64,000 nt of DNA, from positions 3,055,501 to 3,119,500 of the forward strand of contig NZ_CP071527.1 in the NCBI RefSeq assembly GCF_023921225.1. Reading direction: 5' to 3'. This DNA is from Legionella lytica (GTDB lineage: Bacteria; Pseudomonadota; Gammaproteobacteria; Legionellales; Legionellaceae). Position 1 is the stretch's first letter. Each line of letters opens with the position of its first letter. Shown in pieces: positions 60,857 to 64,000 of this stretch. Below the pieces are notes generated by a model that saw nothing but the letters and a program-made list of their open reading frames with translations, was not told where the DNA came from and made no database searches. The position numbers and the translations under genes were made by a program.

Positions 60857-61069
60857 ATGCCACCTCAATTACTACTAGAAGGTATTTCCTCTCCTGATAT
60901 AGATATATGTATCCTGACTTACTTACTATGGACACTGGTGTTCTTCATTAACACTAGAAAAGTAAATGCTTGCTTTAGGCTTATTGATGAGTTTTATCTA
61001 TTTTTACAACAACAATATAATCCAAGATACTCACCAATTTTTGACAAACTAAATTGCCCAGTGGCATAA
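60857..61069 (+). CDS. Hypothetical small protein
   Basis: A 70-codon frame begins 30 bases after the previous stop. It has a hydrophobic segment (ICILTYLLWTLVFFI) at about 18-32 and a Tyr/Phe/Gln-rich end. There is no ribosome site and no family is recognised, so it may be non-coding. A further open stretch without an initiator (about 61080-61261) suggests a decayed gene. Confidence 0.3.
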   Translation: MPPQLLLEGISSPDIDICILTYLLWTLVFFINTRKVNACFRLIDEFYLFLQQQYNPRYSPIFDKLNCPVA

Positions 61070-61271
61070 GATAGTCTGATGCCTATTACTTAGTAGTGTA
61101 TTGATACAATCAAAAAATTATGAGCTACGCTTTTTGATAATCGAATTTAAATATGTCTATGATCAAAATAGCACGCCCATAATTTTTTCAGTTGAGGAAA
61201 CATTCGCTGCTTTTCTTTATTTTATCAAGCATTCCCCTACATCAGTGAACAACGTCATTTGAAACCTATAA

Positions 61272-61622
61272 TTACTTTCTATACCCCACATCTATGACCT
61301 TTCCATTTGTAGGATCTACTAATAACTCATCCCCATCCCAATTAAAAAGTTTAACGAAGTGATCTTTTGCAATTATCGATGTATAAGGACTATCATCATA
61401 TATATGCCTTCTTTTTTCGACCCGCCATATAATATTTCCAGATTTTGAAACCCCATATACATTTTCATTAAAACATGTACCCGGGTCTGGCTCGATTCTG
61501 ATTACTAAAACATCGTCGATGCATAATACATCTGCTATTGGCCAATCAAAAATAACATCTATTCCAGCTTCATTCATTTGTAGAATATTATTGTTTACAA
61601 TATGGTTAATCGAGTGATTCAT
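61272..61622 (-). CDS. Probable immunity protein
   Basis: The 116-residue product is acidic, with motifs typical of immunity proteins that sit next to polymorphic-toxin C-termini (FDWPIADVLCIDDVLVIRI, NENVYGVSKSGNIIW, DSPYTSIIAKDHFVKLFNWD). Its ATG shares one base with the toxin fragment's stop (TAATG), so the two are coupled. It would protect the cell from the toxin domain. The family is not named here because it was recognised by pattern only. Confidence 0.7.
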   Translation of the reverse strand: MNHSINHIVNNNILQMNEAGIDVIFDWPIADVLCIDDVLVIRIEPDPGTCFNENVYGVSKSGNIIWRVEKRRHIYDDSPYTSIIAKDHFVKLFNWDGDELLVDPTNGKVIDVGYRK

Positions 61623-62074
61623 TATAATGGCCTTATATCTTTGAATAATTGAGATGGTAATCGCTGTAGCAACTCGTATTGAATAGCTCCTCCATGTCCC
61701 CAGTTTAGTTGAGGTGCCACACGACCAATACGGATATTAGTACCTGCAGGAACATAAACATTAGATACGTAAGTTGGCAGCTCGGGTAAGGCAAATTTAT
61801 CTTTAATTTGCATTGGTGTTAGCCCTTCAATTTCATGAGGTCTCATCATCCAGGATCTTGCTTGGTTTCCTTCTCCATGAACCCGAGAGAATACACGTTC
61901 TTTTTTCAATATGATGTCACGGGCCCTTGAGCCTACGGTATAAGGAGGGAAGTTACCTTTTGTGAGATAGGGTGCATTTGCCTCAGCAGCAGGAAGAGAG
62001 CCAGTTAATTTCTTACTGTTTGATATCTCTTTTACAGACTTGCAAGACTTGACCCCATAGGCATACAGGGTATG
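61622..62074 (-). pseudogene. Orphan polymorphic-toxin C-terminal domain
   Basis: The frame is open from the codon after a stop at 62075 to 61622 (150 codons) but has no proper start; the first candidate is TTG 61909. It has a pre-toxin linker (AEANAPYLTKGNFPPYTVGS) and a toxin domain with HGEGNQARSW, LPELPTYVSNVYVPAGTNI, GRVAPQLNWGHGGAIQYEL and the end LFKDIRPL. This is the style of C-terminal toxin tips of Rhs or contact-dependent systems. The delivery part is missing, so it is a detached cassette kept with its immunity gene. Enzymatic class is not assigned. Confidence 0.7.
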
Positions 62075-62079
62075 CTAAC

Positions 62080-62223
62080 GTGCCTCCAGATAATGAGAGG
62101 ACTCAAAAAATAGAGGAAAACCCACCTACCTTGCGCCTTGAGGAACCAGACATTGGCGCACTTCCGCTGCATTACAGAATAACAAGTGAAACCAATTTAA
62201 ATTTCTACAAAGAATATAAATGA
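62080..62223 (+). pseudogene. Short plus-strand tail fragment
   Basis: From GTG 62080 to the stop at 62223 a 47-codon frame encodes a charged peptide (NERTQKIEENPPTLRLEEPD). The same frame is open a little further upstream but has no start. It begins at the point where the minus-strand toxin frame ends, so it may be the C-terminal scrap of another gene. Unrecognised. Confidence 0.3.
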
Positions 62224-62236
62224 CAAATAAATTTAT

Positions 62237-62467
62237 TTACCATTTATATTCTTTTTTCAACTCATTATACATAAAGTCACATGCATCATTTTCATTATCA
62301 AATTCTGCAATATCAATTATGTGCCCTCTGCTATTATAAACAACCTTCCATTTATCCTCATTTGAAACAAGACACATACACTCCCCTTCTTTTACTCCAT
62401 TCACATTGAACGAAATTGAGGGTACATTGCGATCTAATAATTTTTTTTCTAATTCGTTTCTATTCAT
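62237..62467 (-). CDS. Probable immunity protein of the TNT toxin fragment
   Basis: A 76-residue acidic protein (RNELEKKLLDRNVPSISFNV, DKWKVVYNSRGHIIDIAEFD) three bases after the TNT-domain stop. Small proteins of this shape, with a central WxVxYSxRG-like strand and a C-terminal helix (ACDFMYNELKKEYKW), commonly follow TNT-domain toxins and act as their immunity partner. Function inferred from context and pattern. Confidence 0.72.
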   Translation of the reverse strand: MNRNELEKKLLDRNVPSISFNVNGVKEGECMCLVSNEDKWKVVYNSRGHIIDIAEFDNENDACDFMYNELKKEYKW

Positions 62468-62470
62468 AAT

Positions 62471-62776
62471 TTAAAATTTCTCTCGTAAATATCCATTATC
62501 TAAATACCACTTAACAGGCTTTGGTAGTTCATGTTGAATTGCCATCCCCTCTTTTCCAAACCACGGAGCAGCCCTCCCTGTAGGAATGTTCCGAATTTCT
62601 TTAACTACTTCATACACATTATAGGGATCATTTATCTTAGCTGAAGGCAGGCAACTATTACTCGGCATATTTAAAGAGGGTTCTGATAAGAAATGCAAAT
62701 TAGCTAACTCAGGGGTTAAGGATGGTAACTTGTGACTTATAGCCCTGCTTGTCATAAACATGTTGTTCAGTGACAC
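62471..62776 (-). pseudogene. TNT-type NAD+-glycohydrolase toxin C-terminus, detached from Rhs
   Basis: The last ~55 residues (YEVVKEIRNIPTGRAAPWFG, KEGMAIQHELPKPVKWYL) match the TNT domain of tuberculosis necrotizing toxin and related polymorphic toxins: V-K-x-I, GxxAPWFG, and the Q-x-x-LP-x-x-V core. TNT enzymes hydrolyse NAD+. A frame from GTG 62776 is open, but its first 25 codons overlap, in another frame, an Rhs repeat, so a frameshift or deletion has separated toxin from carrier. Only a short TNT core remains, and full-length activity is doubtful. Confidence 0.75.
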
Positions 62777-62905
62777 GCCCCGCTAAATCATAGTCTTTGG
62801 CTTGAATCCTCTTCCCATCCAAAGAAAGCTCTACGAGCTGATTAGCCAGATTATACGCGTAATGATATTTTTTTAACTTCCCGTTCTCATAACTTTCTGC
62901 ATCGC
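62709..62905 (-). pseudogene. Rhs/YD-repeat remnant
   Basis: In a different frame from the toxin, the minus strand encodes a YD-repeat stretch: ENGKLKKYHYAYNLANQLVE, then DYDLAGRVTEQHVYDKQGYK, ending at TGA 62709. Tyr-Asp repeats of this form build the Rhs/teneurin shell that carries C-terminal toxins. Only about 60 residues survive; the remainder is deleted at the repeat junction near 62911. Confidence 0.75.
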
Positions 62906-62910
62906 TCCGT

Positions 62911-62971
62911 GATACTCTATGCTTAAGGCCCTAACCATACTGGACTTACCTTGCTCTTATTTTTCCATATA
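62911..62971 (+). repeat. Right copy of the dispersed direct repeat
   Basis: TGGACTTACC... at 62941-62971 is the partner of 56120-56150 (29 of 31 identical). GATACTCTAT (62911-62920) is also shared. It lies between the Rhs remnant and the stop of the last gene. Confidence 0.75.
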
Positions 62972-62991
62972 ATGGTTTCTGTAAAAGGTAG

Positions 62992-64000
62992 CTATTTCAC
63001 CGCCGCTAAATTTTTTAACTGAAACATACCCAGAGAACTGGACACAGATAGCTCAAATTTCTCTTTTTTTTCTGCATCCGCTTGAAAAATGGTTATTTCT
63101 TTATCCTTATTAGTCTTTTGCTGAATTTTTCCAAAAATTTGAAAAGCCTCACGCCCCTTCCCTTTAAAAGAATATTGACTTAACGATGCCCCATCATTCC
63201 AAAAGCCATAAGCTTCATACATTCTTGTGCTACAACCAGTTGATTGGCTAATAATTAATGCATCCGATTGCCCCGGATTCCCTCGAAAAACAAAGGGGCG
63301 CGCACGTTTACTGCTCATATCAGTAGGCGAATACGTTCTTAAAACTCTAGTGCGTGAAGGAAAAAATGAATCTGCTTTTACATCATAGAGATAAAAATAA
63401 TAATCTCCTGTTTTGATAGTCCCTTTGAGTTTCTCTGCTGTTCTGCATGCAATAGAGTTATGTTGCTCGATTCGTTCATTTTCAGCATAAAGATATGCTA
63501 TAAATAGCTTGCCATCCTTCCTACGCAAAGAGGCCTTAAGGGGCGAATTCATAATCTGTTTTTTTAACATTGGGTTAACTTTAAACGTCTCATCATCAGG
63601 ATTTCCCTGTCCATTTTTACACAGAGAAGGCGAAACAGCTTTATCCGATTGAACAAACAGCTCGTGACGCTCCTTGTCTCTCCATCCAACATTAATTCTT
63701 AAATTATCCTCTTCACTGACTAAAGCATAAGGAAAAAATGAGTTTGCTTTTAAGATCGCCATATAAATTTTTTTATAATAAATCTCCGAAACAGGGGCTC
63801 GAGGATCCGGACAATATTTAAGCCTGGCATAAAAAGTAGGACATGTTCCGTCAAGTGAATAACTTACTTTATACAATGAAATACCATATTTTTTAAAAAC
63901 TGCCAAAACAGGATGACTCCACTGCTCATAACGCTCTACCACAATTTTTTCTGCTGAGCCGTATGTTGTAAAATGAACAGAAAAAAGTAATATATAAAAA
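62992..64000 (-). CDS. Secreted unknown protein (5' end outside window)
   Basis: The frame ends at 62992 and stays open to the right edge. An internal GTG at 63942 would give 316 residues, but the codons before it encode a hydrophobic stretch ending in Y-G-S-A (YILLFSVHFTTYGSA) that looks like a signal peptide cleaved before EKIVVE, so the true start lies beyond 64000. The mature part is basic and beta-rich, with several cysteines (DGTCPTFYARLKYCPDP, SLCKNG, STGCSTRMYE). I do not recognise it. It is adjacent to the repeat. Confidence 0.75.
   Translation of the reverse strand, partial: FYILLFSVHFTTYGSAEKIVVERYEQWSHPVLAVFKKYGISLYKVSYSLDGTCPTFYARLKYCPDPRAPVSEIYYKKIYMAILKANSFFPYALVSEEDNLRINVGWRDKERHELFVQSDKAVSPSLCKNGQGNPDDETFKVNPMLKKQIMNSPLKASLRRKDGKLFIAYLYAENERIEQHNSIACRTAEKLKGTIKTGDYYFYLYDVKADSFFPSRTRVLRTYSPTDMSSKRARPFVFRGNPGQSDALIISQSTGCSTRMYEAYGFWNDGASLSQYSFKGKGREAFQIFGKIQQKTNKDKEITIFQADAEKKEKFELSVSSSLGMFQLKNLAAVK

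Overview
The window looks like a chromosomal segment of a Legionella species other than a strict L. pneumophila Philadelphia copy. The reasons are AT-rich coding sequence, many large coiled-coil, ankyrin-like or HEAT-like proteins of the kind secreted by the Dot/Icm system, a Legionella-type DUF1566 surface protein, a complete gammaproteobacterial F-ATPase operon and lipoproteins with ordinary lipoboxes. Genus is inferred from gene content and protein style; no search was run.

Layout. 1-2488 (minus) is the 5' part of a large protein running off the left edge. 2740-8662 (minus) is an RND efflux operon in the order outer-membrane factor, adaptor, pump. 8941-11178 (minus) is parC. 11179-11731 is a non-coding stretch with two exact DnaA boxes. 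11732-18650 (minus) is atpIBEFHAGDC. 18871-33915 mixes a HEAT-like protein, a ribose methyltransferase, an EAL-HDOD protein, a PEBP protein, a formaldehyde-detoxification pair (adhC-frmB), two effector-like proteins, an SDR, a hydrolase, a frameshifted ankyrin gene, and a ParD-like gene overlapping map. 33927-40715 is one giant gene fusing the large and small subunits of glutamate synthase. 41324-55772 is an accessory region: a DUF1566 protein that has lost its signal peptide, several effector-like unknowns, a DUF2235-like serine hydrolase, a GH81 endo-beta-1,3-glucanase and a secreted beta-lactamase-fold hydrolase.

The most notable part is 56094-62971. It is bounded by two copies of a near-identical 31-bp direct repeat, each beside a truncated gene. 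Inside are a 62-residue peptide gene, a tetrapyrrole-methylase-fold enzyme and an MFS exporter in one tight operon (56592-58814). The enzyme matches the split-borosin alpha-N-methyltransferase type (SonM of Shewanella), including the catalytic R-x3-Y pair and the YGHP motif, and the small peptide has the size, position and helical leader expected for its substrate. This is a candidate backbone-N-methylated RiPP pathway in Legionella that automatic annotation would probably call a cobalamin or precorrin methylase. A convergent 469-residue unknown gene overlaps the exporter's end.

The right end (61272-62905) is a graveyard of a polymorphic-toxin (Rhs) locus: a YD-repeat fragment, an orphan TNT-type NADase C-terminus with its likely immunity gene, and a second headless toxin C-terminus with its likely immunity gene. 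The window closes with a secreted unknown protein whose first residues lie beyond the right edge. No tRNA, rRNA, CRISPR array or intact insertion sequence was seen.
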